From assembly GCF_016424485.1 (NCBI RefSeq), contig NZ_JAELUP010000103.1:62001-126000 (forward strand): DNA of 64,000 nucleotides, read 5' to 3'. The stretch comes from Paenibacillus roseus (lineage in GTDB: Bacteria > Bacillota > Bacilli > Paenibacillales > Paenibacillaceae). The notes below the pieces were generated by a model, which saw only the letters and a list, made by a program, of their open reading frames with translations, ran no database searches and was not told where the DNA came from. This document shows positions 9,027 to 17,442 of this stretch, piece by piece. Numbering within the stretch: position 1 is the first letter of the stretch; each line of letters starts with the position of its first letter. The translations under genes and the position numbers were made by a program.

Positions 9027-10801
9027 GTCAGGGCCGCATGTTTAATCGGGTTCGGGATATCGACATATAAAGGTTTTTCCCCGCGCTTGTGAAAGCGGCT
9101 GAGCAGATTGGCTTTGGCCGGAAGCGTGTCTGATTCCAGCAAATCATTCAGAACTATTGATAAATAGGCATGTTCTGCTTGCACTATCATCTGCTGCAGC
9201 GTCTTGCGGACGGCGAGCCAGAAAGACTGCTCCTCATGTCCGCTGCAGATTGCCAGCCGCTGAATCAAATGACTGAGATGATTGACAAAGAAATAATATT
9301 TTAAGCGCTTCCGCGCTTCCGCTTCACTGTACAGCACCGGGCTATCCTCATCTACGAGCGTGCCGATCCAGCCGTTGGTCCGGGCTAAATCCAGGTTGAC
9401 GCTAATGCCTTCCAGGTCCCGGATATAAAAGACGGACGGCATTCCCCCCTCCAACCCCAGCATTGAGTTTTGCACATGGGCTTCCAGGCTGATTCCTTTC
9501 CCAGTGAACAAGTCAAGTACAGGCTTCAAGGCAATATCCAAATACTTCTGAAACCATAGCAACCAGTCGGGCTGTGCCCCATTCATGCTTTCCAGCACGG
9601 CGCGGAACAGGAAAGGCTTGCTTCCGCCCGGAGGAATTTCCAGTAAAGAAGCGATAACGAAAGGGGGCCGGGCAGGGTCAACGCAAGCATTCGGGGCCTC
9701 ACGCATAATCATGGAAAATCCGGCTGTGACCACATCATTGATCTGCTGATCGGCATCAGGAATGCGCACGGTCCGGTAGCCTTTATCAAGCAGGATGCGG
9801 AAGAATGGAGGCAGATGGGATTCTTCGCAGACCCGCTGTACGATTTTTGCAGCATCATGGGTGCGCAGCAACTGCTCCATATTGTTCTCGCGTATGAAGT
9901 TCGTGATCCGAATATGAAGTGAAAGCTTGTAAAAACAGTTGTCTTCCGCATTCCATACAGTGCGCACCGAGGAGGTTGGGTAAACAACGGGACCTGTAGC
10001 GCCAAGGTCGATCAAGATTTGATTGCGAAGCAGCTCCTGTATGGGAGAAAGGGACAGTAAATAATTCGCTTGCCACGGGTGACAAGGTAGGAGCGCGTAA
10101 TGATCCAGCTGATGTGCAAGTTTGTTTTGGGCTGCTTGTCTTATAGCTTCGGGAATCCAGGGCGCATCATGCCCAGCCGAATCAGGCGAAAGCCAATCCT
10201 CAGCAAGATGTGATCGTGCGATTGCAAAGCCGTGCAGTGCAAATGAAGTCTGATATTCTGGAGAGTATGTCCTTGAATCTTCGGAAGTGAATCCCTCCAG
10301 ACTTTTCGGAGTCGGATGGAACGGATGGCCTGCGAGCAGCAGTTGCTCGCAAGTGCGAAAGTCCAGGTCAAAGTCCAACTTCTTAAGAAAATGGGAGAAG
10401 TAACCCGCCATATGCTGTTGGCTGTTTCTCAGCAGCCGTTCCAGTTCCTCCTTCTTTCGCATTCTCGCGGCCGGGTCAGATTCCGCATGCGAAATCTCCT
10501 CTACCAGCATCTCGCTTAGCGCCTCCAAGCTGATATCTTGCCTTTGTCCCCGATGCTCGATATGAAATAAGTCACCGAACATATGATGCCCGCCAGAGGA
10601 AACATGGTATAGTACGCCGTATGCGGTGAATCCCGTATGAGGCAATTCAGCTCGAAGCGTATAGCCTGTATGGGACGTGCCGGAGACAGAACGAGATTGT
10701 CCGGTCTCGCGAAGATAGGCGTTAAGCAGCCGGGTAAAGCTTTCTTTCAACGCATGAACGGAAGGAGCGGCGTCAAGAAATACCGTTTTCGGATCAGACA
10801 T
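9020..10801 (-). CDS. sbnE: IucA/IucC-family siderophore synthetase, SbnE-like (type A)
   Basis: A 593-residue NRPS-independent siderophore synthetase. Family motifs are GHPFHPTPKSLEGF near residue 158 (nucleotide and substrate pocket), CHPWQ, YPTSSVRTV, SLEAHVQNS and RDLEG, ending in IPNPI. The GHPFHPTPKS form and these flanking motifs resemble SbnE, which activates citrate and couples it to L-2,3-diaminopropionate; the two synthetases downstream carry HPYHPxYKSRIGF instead. The type A call is from motif resemblance and would need a phylogeny. AGGAGG precedes the ATG. It lies 24 nt after the MFS exporter gene and is co-transcribed with it from the Fur-boxed divergent promoter. Confidence 0.82.
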   Translation of the reverse strand: MSDPKTVFLDAAPSVHALKESFTRLLNAYLRETGQSRSVSGTSHTGYTLRAELPHTGFTAYGVLYHVSSGGHHMFGDLFHIEHRGQRQDISLEALSEMLVEEISHAESDPAARMRKKEELERLLRNSQQHMAGYFSHFLKKLDFDLDFRTCEQLLLAGHPFHPTPKSLEGFTSEDSRTYSPEYQTSFALHGFAIARSHLAEDWLSPDSAGHDAPWIPEAIRQAAQNKLAHQLDHYALLPCHPWQANYLLSLSPIQELLRNQILIDLGATGPVVYPTSSVRTVWNAEDNCFYKLSLHIRITNFIRENNMEQLLRTHDAAKIVQRVCEESHLPPFFRILLDKGYRTVRIPDADQQINDVVTAGFSMIMREAPNACVDPARPPFVIASLLEIPPGGSKPFLFRAVLESMNGAQPDWLLWFQKYLDIALKPVLDLFTGKGISLEAHVQNSMLGLEGGMPSVFYIRDLEGISVNLDLARTNGWIGTLVDEDSPVLYSEAEARKRLKYYFFVNHLSHLIQRLAICSGHEEQSFWLAVRKTLQQMIVQAEHAYLSIVLNDLLESDTLPAKANLLSRFHKRGEKPLYVDIPNPIKHAALTL

Positions 10802-10825
10802 AGAATACAGCCTCCTGAAAGTGGA

Positions 10826-12058
10826 TTAATGGACCGGCAGCTTGGTCTTGCGCAGCCGGGTTAAGCCAGGCAGGCGAGCAATCACCAGTGCGGCGATCAC
10901 CATCACGCCTCCCATGACCAGAAAGACAGTCGACATCCCCAATTGGGCCCCGATGAAGACACCGATGGACGGACCTGATAATTGACCAACCATCAGCAGG
11001 CTATTGGTGGCGCCTACTCGAACGCCCCGATTCTCGTCGGACGAGGAACGCAGGACAGACAGCATGACCGTCTGCAGCAAAGCGCTGTAGCAAAAGCCTA
11101 GAAGAAAGCGAATGCAAATAAGCCAGACGAGTCCAAATGGCGCGAAGTGCGCGATCAGAAAGACGGAGCAGAGAAGACTGGCAATGATGACGTTGCGCTC
11201 CAGCCGCTTATGATCATTTCGCTTCCCCCACCATGGCGCGCCAATCAGCTCCCCAAGCGAGGATATGGCAAGCAGCAGGCCGACAGTTGCCGCGGCGTTG
11301 GCGGGAGAGTGTAGCTGCCCGGCAATATAAGGCGCAAATATTGCAAATGTCGAGAAGTCAACAAGCTTGAACAGAATGCCTGCGACAAGGAAACGTCTGA
11401 CTGCGGATTGATTTAGCAGCTCGACGAAGGTGGGCAAGATGCCTTTTCGTTTGTCATTCGTAGCGAGGGGACGTGCTTTCTTCGTCCCTGTCAAGGCGAA
11501 AGCGGCATACAAGGCAAGTATCCCGGTTAAAGCGGCTGTTGTCAGCAGCAGCGAGCGGCTGCCCCACGTATTCACATATAGTCCGCCCAGCAATGGGCCG
11601 AGCAGCAGTCCAAGTGCTGAAGCGCGCTCCAGCCGGCCAAGAGCAAGACCCTGTTCCTTGGGACGGGCATGTGTGCCGACGAATGCGCTGCTTGCATCCG
11701 ATATGCCGCCGAAAGCTCCCTGGCACAGACGGAACAGAAAAAATTGGAATGGCGTTTGGGCTACGGCCATCAGCAGCATGCTCAGCGCAAGGCCCAGCAA
11801 AGCCCGTGCAACCATCCATTTGCGGCTCCAACGATCGCCAAGCTTGCCCCATAGAGGGGTACAAATAGCGTATGAGAGAGCAGGGGCTGACAAGGAAAGG
11901 CCTGTCCAAAACAGGACCGCCTCAGGGCCCCCGGCCTGAAGCGTCTCCATGTAGTACGGGATGAAGGGGCTGATTCCTGTTAGTCCCAGGCTGGTTAAAA
12001 AGCGACCGCTCCACAAAATTCCGGCGTCTCTTTTCCACGTTAAATTTGCATGTTCCAC
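10826..12058 (-). CDS. sbnD: MFS siderophore exporter, SbnD-like
   Basis: A 410-residue major facilitator with about 12 helices and the loop 2-3 motif GKLGDRWSRK near residue 70. Placed between sbnA and a siderophore synthetase, it is most likely the efflux pump for the finished siderophore, the role of SbnD in Staphylococcus aureus. The start is a GTG at 12058 with AGAGGTG 7 nt upstream. It is the first gene of a two-gene minus-strand operon and is divergent from sbnA across a shared control region with two Fur-box-like sites. Confidence 0.82.
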   Translation of the reverse strand: MEHANLTWKRDAGILWSGRFLTSLGLTGISPFIPYYMETLQAGGPEAVLFWTGLSLSAPALSYAICTPLWGKLGDRWSRKWMVARALLGLALSMLLMAVAQTPFQFFLFRLCQGAFGGISDASSAFVGTHARPKEQGLALGRLERASALGLLLGPLLGGLYVNTWGSRSLLLTTAALTGILALYAAFALTGTKKARPLATNDKRKGILPTFVELLNQSAVRRFLVAGILFKLVDFSTFAIFAPYIAGQLHSPANAAATVGLLLAISSLGELIGAPWWGKRNDHKRLERNVIIASLLCSVFLIAHFAPFGLVWLICIRFLLGFCYSALLQTVMLSVLRSSSDENRGVRVGATNSLLMVGQLSGPSIGVFIGAQLGMSTVFLVMGGVMVIAALVIARLPGLTRLRKTKLPVH

Positions 12059-12111
12059 TTCACAACACCTCTTCGAATCCGATGCAGAATGATGACGCCT
12101 AAAAGACTATC

Positions 12112-12130
12112 AAGAATAATTATCATTGTC
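12112..12130 (-). promoter_or_regulatory. Fur box at the sbnD-sbnE promoter
   Basis: AAGAATAATTATCATTGTC matches 15 of 19 positions of the classic Fur consensus GATAATGATTATCATTATC. On the minus strand a TTGACA (12127-12132) overlaps it, with a weak -10 (TAGTCT, 12104-12109), so bound Fur would cover the promoter. Confidence 0.7.
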
Positions 12131-12170
12131 AATTACCAAAGTGAAAAATTTTGCCATTGAAATTTCTTTA

Positions 12171-12199
12171 TTGACAGGAATAAAAAGGGAACCCATAAT
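12171..12199 (+). promoter_or_regulatory. SigA-type promoter for the sbnA operon
   Basis: A perfect TTGACA (12171-12176) and CATAAT (12194-12199) are separated by 17 bp. The predicted start near 12206 lies just upstream of the Fur box at 12219-12237. Confidence 0.75.
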
Positions 12200-12218
12200 A
12201 ATTTGCGAATGCCGTATT

Positions 12219-12237
12219 GAAAATGATTATCATTCTA
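12219..12237 (+). promoter_or_regulatory. Fur box at the sbnA promoter
   Basis: GAAAATGATTATCATTCTA matches 16 of 19 positions of the Fur consensus. It sits immediately downstream of the predicted transcription start, where iron-loaded Fur would block elongation or promoter escape. Confidence 0.8.
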
Positions 12238-12286
12238 GGCTCATCCTCTGGCATTCATAAATCCCGAAGAAGGCTGGTGTGTTTCT

Positions 12287-13279
12287 TTGAAAAACAGTGC
12301 AGTGCAGGTAAAAGAAACCTATGCGGAGACGGCAAATGGCATTATCGATTGTATCGGACGTACGCCTCTGGTTCGTTTGAATGCTCTTTTTGGACCAGGA
12401 GGTCCATCGGTTTATGCCAAGCTGGAACTGATGAATCCTGGCGGGAGCATGAAGGACCGTCCTGCCCGGTACATGATCGAGCAGGGCTTGAAGAGCGGTA
12501 TTATTTGTCAAGATACACATCTGGTCGAGAGCACATCGGGCAATCTGGGAATTGGTCTTGCCATGGCCGCCAAAAGCTTTGGCTTGAAATTCACATGTGT
12601 CGTTGACCCGAAAATTACAGCGACCAACCTGCGCTTGATTTCGTATCTGGGAGCTGCTATTGACATGGTCAGTGTGCCTGATGAGCACGGGAGCTACCTG
12701 CAGTCCCGCATTCGCCGGGTCAAGGAACTGGTGGATCAGGATAGCCGTGCCTACTGGATTAATCAATATGCCAATCCGCTCAACTGGCAAGCGCATTATC
12801 ACGGGGCGGGCAGCGAAATTGTGCAGCAAATGGGCAGTCAAAGTATCGATTATTTGGTCTGCGCTGTCAGCACGACAGGCAGCATACTCGGAATGGCCAG
12901 AAGAATTAGAGAAGCGCATCCCCATGTGAAGGTAGTAGCGGTGGATGCAGTAGGTTCTGTCATCTTCGGGACGCCTTCAAGACCCCGGGAACTGCCCGGA
13001 ATTGGAGCCAACCGTGTACCTGAACTGTTCTCGCCAGATGAGATCGACCGGGTTATCCATGTTGATGACCGCAATTCGGCGGCAGGCTGCCGGTTATTGA
13101 TTGAGCGCGAAGGTATTTTCGCTGGGGGATCGTCAGGTTCGATCGTGGCAGCTTTGCAGCAGCTTGTGCCGGCACTGCCTCCATCTGCGAATGTTGTCAC
13201 CGTGTTCCCCGATCGCGGAGAACGGTATCTGGATAGTGTGTATGACGAGAAATGGGTAAATGCGCTGACTGAAGTCTAG
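12287..13279 (+). CDS. sbnA: SbnA-like N-(2-amino-2-carboxyethyl)-L-glutamate synthase
   Basis: A 330-residue fold-type II PLP enzyme. SbnA condenses O-phospho-L-serine with L-glutamate, the first step to L-2,3-diaminopropionate. The PLP lysine is Lys56 in NPGGSMKDRPARYMIE; the substrate loop ESTSGNLGI and the motifs INQYAN, STTGSI, VDAVGSVIFG, RELPGIGA and FPDRGERYLD agree closely with Staphylococcus SbnA. The start is TTG 12287, with GAAGAAGG 13 nt upstream; an in-frame GTG 15 nt downstream is an alternative. It is the first gene of the plus-strand biosynthetic operon. No SbnI-type serine kinase is present, so O-phosphoserine would come from the SerC pathway. Confidence 0.9.
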   Translation: MKNSAVQVKETYAETANGIIDCIGRTPLVRLNALFGPGGPSVYAKLELMNPGGSMKDRPARYMIEQGLKSGIICQDTHLVESTSGNLGIGLAMAAKSFGLKFTCVVDPKITATNLRLISYLGAAIDMVSVPDEHGSYLQSRIRRVKELVDQDSRAYWINQYANPLNWQAHYHGAGSEIVQQMGSQSIDYLVCAVSTTGSILGMARRIREAHPHVKVVAVDAVGSVIFGTPSRPRELPGIGANRVPELFSPDEIDRVIHVDDRNSAAGCRLLIEREGIFAGGSSGSIVAALQQLVPALPPSANVVTVFPDRGERYLDSVYDEKWVNALTEV

Positions 13280-13327
13280 GATTGCATCTGTATCCGGCAA
13301 TAAACCTTTGAACAGGAGTGAAATAAT

Positions 13328-14341
13328 ATGAGCAACAGGCATGAAATTTTGTATTTGAGCAAGCAGGACATTATCGAACTGGGTGGAGAACGTTCAGCGC
13401 TGTATGTGGAGGCTGTGAGCAAGGCGCTGACAATTCACAGCAAAGGAGATTATTTTCAGCCGCTAAAACCTTATTTGCGAACGGGCGGCAAAGACGGGCA
13501 TATTGCGGATCGCATTATTGCGATGCCGGCCCATGTGGGCGGTGATATTGCGATAAGCGGACTGAAGTGGATAGGCAGCAAGCATGACAATCCCGCCAGA
13601 CGGCAGATGGAGCGAGCGAGCGCGCTCATCATCCTGAATGACCCGGCAACCAATTACCCAATTGCGATTATGGAGGGCAGTCTGATCAGCGGTATGCGAA
13701 CGGCAGCCGTCACCGTTATCGGAGCACGGTATTTGGCCAGAGAAGGGTTTGGCTCTGTATCTGTAATTGGCTGTGGCGTTATCGCCAAAATGCAGATCGT
13801 ATCGCTGCTTGAGCAATTCGGGTTGGTCCGTACGCTGCACTTGTTTGATTTGAATGCGGCTGCGGCTCGCCAGCTTGCTCAGGAAATCAGACTGCAATTC
13901 CCGCATGTTGAAGTGCGGACGGAAGAGACAGCGCAGCAAGCGGTCAGGCAGGCGGAGGTGCTAGTCACTGCTACGGTAGCGGCTGAACCGTATATTCCGT
14001 TTGAATGGCTGGCCAAGGGAACATTTGTCAGCAACATTTCGATTATGGATTTGCACAAGGACGTTTTCACCAGAGTGGATAAGGTCGTCGTGGATGACTG
14101 GGAGCAATCCAACCGCGAGAAAAAGGTGATCAACCAACTTGTGCTGGAAGGAAAATTTTCCAAAGAACAACTTCATGCCGAACTGGGGCAAGTGTTGGCC
14201 GGTGATCGGCCGGGACGGGAAACTGAAGACGAAATCATTGTGCTTAACCCGATGGGAATGGCAGTGGAAGACATTGCGAGCGCCGCATTTTTGTATGAAA
14301 AGGCGCTGTCCGCAGGGAGGGGGACACGGCTATGGCTCTAG
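13328..14341 (+). CDS. sbnB: SbnB-like N-(2-amino-2-carboxyethyl)-L-glutamate dehydrogenase
   Basis: A 337-residue member of the ornithine cyclodeaminase/mu-crystallin family, the same size as SbnB. It would oxidise the SbnA product to release L-2,3-diaminopropionate and alpha-ketoglutarate, both building blocks of staphyloferrin B. The NAD site is SVIGCGVIAKMQ (about residues 145-156); the catalytic half contains GLKWIGSK and SLISGMRTAAVT. CAGGAGTG precedes the ATG. It follows sbnA by 48 nt and overlaps the next gene by 10 bp. Confidence 0.9.
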   Translation: MSNRHEILYLSKQDIIELGGERSALYVEAVSKALTIHSKGDYFQPLKPYLRTGGKDGHIADRIIAMPAHVGGDIAISGLKWIGSKHDNPARRQMERASALIILNDPATNYPIAIMEGSLISGMRTAAVTVIGARYLAREGFGSVSVIGCGVIAKMQIVSLLEQFGLVRTLHLFDLNAAAARQLAQEIRLQFPHVEVRTEETAQQAVRQAEVLVTATVAAEPYIPFEWLAKGTFVSNISIMDLHKDVFTRVDKVVVDDWEQSNREKKVINQLVLEGKFSKEQLHAELGQVLAGDRPGRETEDEIIVLNPMGMAVEDIASAAFLYEKALSAGRGTRLWL

Positions 14342-15573
14342 AGACGGCAGCGAACAGAAAGGAGACCGAGCAAATTATTTCGTTCATCCATGAGCAAAAA
14401 AACAAGAAAACCGCTCCGTTTTGTGCCTATTTGCACCACATGCCGGGTTTGCGGGCATCCACGCAGCAGCGTGTTCAATCTTTGCCGGATTTTGCCCGAC
14501 TGTTTTACGCCGTGAAAGCAAATTCGGAATCTGCCATTTTGCAGGCGCTGGCTCCGATTGTCCATGGCTTTGAGGCAGCATCTTTGGGGGAGATTGAGAA
14601 AATCCGCCAGGCTGCTCCAAATAGCAAAATTTTGTTCGGAGGACCCGGAAAAACCGAGGAAGAGCTGGAAGGCGCATTGCGGCATCATGTTCACCTGATT
14701 CATGTTGAAAGCGTTCATGAACTAAATAAGCTTCATGACATTGCCAAGCGCCACGGGCAATTGGCGAGTGTGCTGCTGCGTATTAATTTGCGCGGGCCGC
14801 TGCCTGCGGCAACGCTCGCAATGGGAGGGCGGCCCACCCAGTTTGGCATCGATGAGACGCAGATCGATCAAGTGATGCAGCATGTGAAGGAGCTTTCTTT
14901 CTTGCGGGTAGAAGGATTTCATTTTCACTCGCTATCCAACAATCTGGATGCACGCGAGCATATCAAGCTCGTTCAATATTACATTCGCCTTGCAGGAGAA
15001 TGGGCCGACAAGTACGATGTGAAGCTGAATTATTTGAACGCAGGCGGCGGTCTTGGTGTGAATTATGCCGACTTGGACAAGCAGTTTAACTGGGATGAAT
15101 TTATCAACGGGCTGGAGCATGAGGTTCGCAGCGGTATTCGCCCGGGGACGACGCTGCTGTTCGAGTGCGGACGCTACATAACGGCTGCTGCCGGTTATTA
15201 CGCGACAGAAGTGATGGATATCAAGCAAAATCACGGCAAGCACTACGTTATCGTACGCGGGGGAACCCACCAGTTCCGGCTGCCGTCTTCCTGGCAGCAT
15301 AGCCATCCGTTTGAAGTGATTGCCGTTGAAGAATGGGACTATCCATATGCTCGCCCTGTGATCGAAGCAGGGAATGTAACGGTAGTCGGGCAGCTTTGTA
15401 CACCAAAGGACGTACTGGCTCAGGACGTGGCTATCAAGCAGGTGCGCGCAGGAGACATACTCTTGTTTCGGTATGCGGGCGCTTATGGCTGGGCGATCTC
15501 GCATCATGATTTTCTAAGCCATCCGCATCCTGCTCACTATTATCTGGAGCCGGCAACGGTTTCTGTGCCCTAA
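14332..15573 (+). CDS. sbnH: SbnH-like PLP-dependent decarboxylase (fold type III)
   Basis: A 413-residue enzyme of the alanine racemase/diaminopimelate decarboxylase fold. The PLP lysine is Lys62 in LFYAVKANSES; other cofactor motifs are GFHFHSLSNN, LNAGGGLGV, FECGRY (in place of EPGR) and FRYAGAYG. In staphyloferrin B synthesis SbnH decarboxylates citryl-diaminopropionate to citryl-diaminoethane, and the position among the sbn genes supports that role here. The start lies inside sbnB with AGGGAGGGGG upstream, so the two are translationally coupled. Confidence 0.88.
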   Translation: MALETAANRKETEQIISFIHEQKNKKTAPFCAYLHHMPGLRASTQQRVQSLPDFARLFYAVKANSESAILQALAPIVHGFEAASLGEIEKIRQAAPNSKILFGGPGKTEEELEGALRHHVHLIHVESVHELNKLHDIAKRHGQLASVLLRINLRGPLPAATLAMGGRPTQFGIDETQIDQVMQHVKELSFLRVEGFHFHSLSNNLDAREHIKLVQYYIRLAGEWADKYDVKLNYLNAGGGLGVNYADLDKQFNWDEFINGLEHEVRSGIRPGTTLLFECGRYITAAAGYYATEVMDIKQNHGKHYVIVRGGTHQFRLPSSWQHSHPFEVIAVEEWDYPYARPVIEAGNVTVVGQLCTPKDVLAQDVAIKQVRAGDILLFRYAGAYGWAISHHDFLSHPHPAHYYLEPATVSVP

Positions 15574-15621
15574 CCTGCTGGTCGGAGGCACGCATCACAT
15601 GCTCAATTTGGAGGTGGAGAT

Positions 15622-17442
15622 ATGAATCATTTTTCATGGCCGTCCCTGCGCTCGGAGCAGGCGATTCGAGTCAGGAGGCGGATATTTCGCCAGTTGCTGG
15701 AGTCCTTTTTGTACGAACGGATTTTGACAGAGCCGGACATTAAGGGGGAAAGCGAGGCGGAGTATGCGCTGCACGGGAACAGTCAGACCGGCGAGCCGGT
15801 GGAATACCGCTTTCGCGCATCACGGACGGCAAGCTTCGGTCGCATAAGGCTGTCAGAGGAGCCGATTGTGCGGATTGCGGCTGGTCATACAGCCGAGGTG
15901 GAATCATTACCCGGCTTTCTGCTGGAGATTGCGCCTTCTCTCCCGGCGACTGAAGCGAGGCTGTCCGCATTTATCGATGAAGTGCAGCAAACGCTTCTCA
16001 AGGATACGATGACAGCTGAATGTTGGACGAATGGCGATGATCATGAAGCAGGGTACGACGACTGGGAGGGGAGCTTGATGGAGGGCCATCCGTACCATCC
16101 CTGCTACAAATCCAGAATCGGCTTCACGCTGCGCGAGAATAAAGCTTACGGTCCGGAATTCAAGCCGGATCTCCGATTGATCTGGGTAGCGGTTTATCGG
16201 TCTGTCGCTAGCCTTGCGATGTCGGAATCGCTGTCGTATGAGGCATTCATGCAGCAAGAGCTTGGAGAAAACGGCTTGTGCCGTTTTAACGCCATGCTTC
16301 AAGAGAAAGGCTGCAAGCCTGAGGATTTTGTGCTGCTCCCTGTCCATCCCTGGCAATGGGAGCGGATCATTGCCGTTGAATGCGCAGAGCAGCTTCGGAC
16401 CGAAGAGCTGATTTATCTGGGTGAAGGGGAGGATAGTTACCGTCCGCAGCAGTCGATTCGCACGCTGGCCAACCGAACCGCTGGTAACAAGGCATATGTC
16501 AAGCTGCCCCTGAATATCGTCAATACCTCATCCGGGCGGATTCTGGCCCGGCACACGATTATGAATGCGGCACCGATTTCGGATTGGCTTGGCAGAATTG
16601 CAGCAACAGACCCGTTTTTGCGGGATAAGCATCGGGTTGTCCTGCTAAAGGAGGTCCTGGGCGTATCTTACCTGCATAACAAGCTCCCCAATCTGCTGGA
16701 GCAGAAAATATATGGCTCGCTCGGAGCGATCTGGAGGGAAAGCCTGCATCCTTATTTGACAAATGAAGAACAGGCTTATCCATTCAACATTGTGACGCAT
16801 ACGGACACCGAGGGAGTTCCCTTTATTCATCCATGGGTTCAAGAGCATGGGGTAGAGCAATGGCTGAGCACCCTGCTTCAAGCGTCAGTCGTACCGCTAA
16901 TCCATTTGCTCATCGTGCATGGCGCATCTCTGGAATCCCATGCGCAGAATATGATTTTGATCGCGAAGAACGGTCTGGCTGAGCGTATTGCGCTGAAGGA
17001 TTTCCATGACGGAGTTCGATACATGCCGACACTTGCAAATTCGCTCGGATACCCGAAGATTGAGTATCCCCCTGCTAACCATCAGCGGCCAAACCGCAAT
17101 TCATTCATTGAGAAGGAGCGGCCTGAAGAGTTGCGGGATTTCCTGCTGGATGCGCTGCTTGTGATCAATCTGTCGGAACTGGCGTTTTTCCTCTCCCGGC
17201 ATTACGGCTTTGCGGAGCAGAGATTCTGGGAGGCTGTTGCCGAGACGATAATCGGTTATCAGCAGCAGTTCCCTGAGTTCAAAGAACGATTTGAGCAGTT
17301 TGATCTGTTTGCGCCGGAAATTGAAGTGGAACAACTCGCGAGACGCCGGGTCGATGATAGCGGGGATTGTGTACATACCGTCAGCAATCCGCTATTCCAG
17401 TACCGTCCCATGATTGCAGGAAGGAGTCGTGAACATGCATAG
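15622..17442 (+). CDS. IucA/IucC-family siderophore synthetase, SbnC/SbnF-like (first)
   Basis: A 606-residue NIS synthetase with GHPYHPCYKSRIGF near residue 155, VHPWQWE, QSIRTLANRT, LESHAQNM, ALKDFHDG and HQRPNRNSF. The HPYHPxYKSRIGF form is the one I associate with type B/C enzymes, which use a carboxylate other than free citrate, or a citryl monoamide. It therefore corresponds to SbnC or SbnF; sequence reading alone cannot say which. GGAGGTGGAGAT gives a clear start. It follows sbnH by 48 nt and overlaps the next synthetase by 8 bp; the pair looks like an ancient tandem duplication. Confidence 0.85.
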   Translation: MNHFSWPSLRSEQAIRVRRRIFRQLLESFLYERILTEPDIKGESEAEYALHGNSQTGEPVEYRFRASRTASFGRIRLSEEPIVRIAAGHTAEVESLPGFLLEIAPSLPATEARLSAFIDEVQQTLLKDTMTAECWTNGDDHEAGYDDWEGSLMEGHPYHPCYKSRIGFTLRENKAYGPEFKPDLRLIWVAVYRSVASLAMSESLSYEAFMQQELGENGLCRFNAMLQEKGCKPEDFVLLPVHPWQWERIIAVECAEQLRTEELIYLGEGEDSYRPQQSIRTLANRTAGNKAYVKLPLNIVNTSSGRILARHTIMNAAPISDWLGRIAATDPFLRDKHRVVLLKEVLGVSYLHNKLPNLLEQKIYGSLGAIWRESLHPYLTNEEQAYPFNIVTHTDTEGVPFIHPWVQEHGVEQWLSTLLQASVVPLIHLLIVHGASLESHAQNMILIAKNGLAERIALKDFHDGVRYMPTLANSLGYPKIEYPPANHQRPNRNSFIEKERPEELRDFLLDALLVINLSELAFFLSRHYGFAEQRFWEAVAETIIGYQQQFPEFKERFEQFDLFAPEIEVEQLARRRVDDSGDCVHTVSNPLFQYRPMIAGRSREHA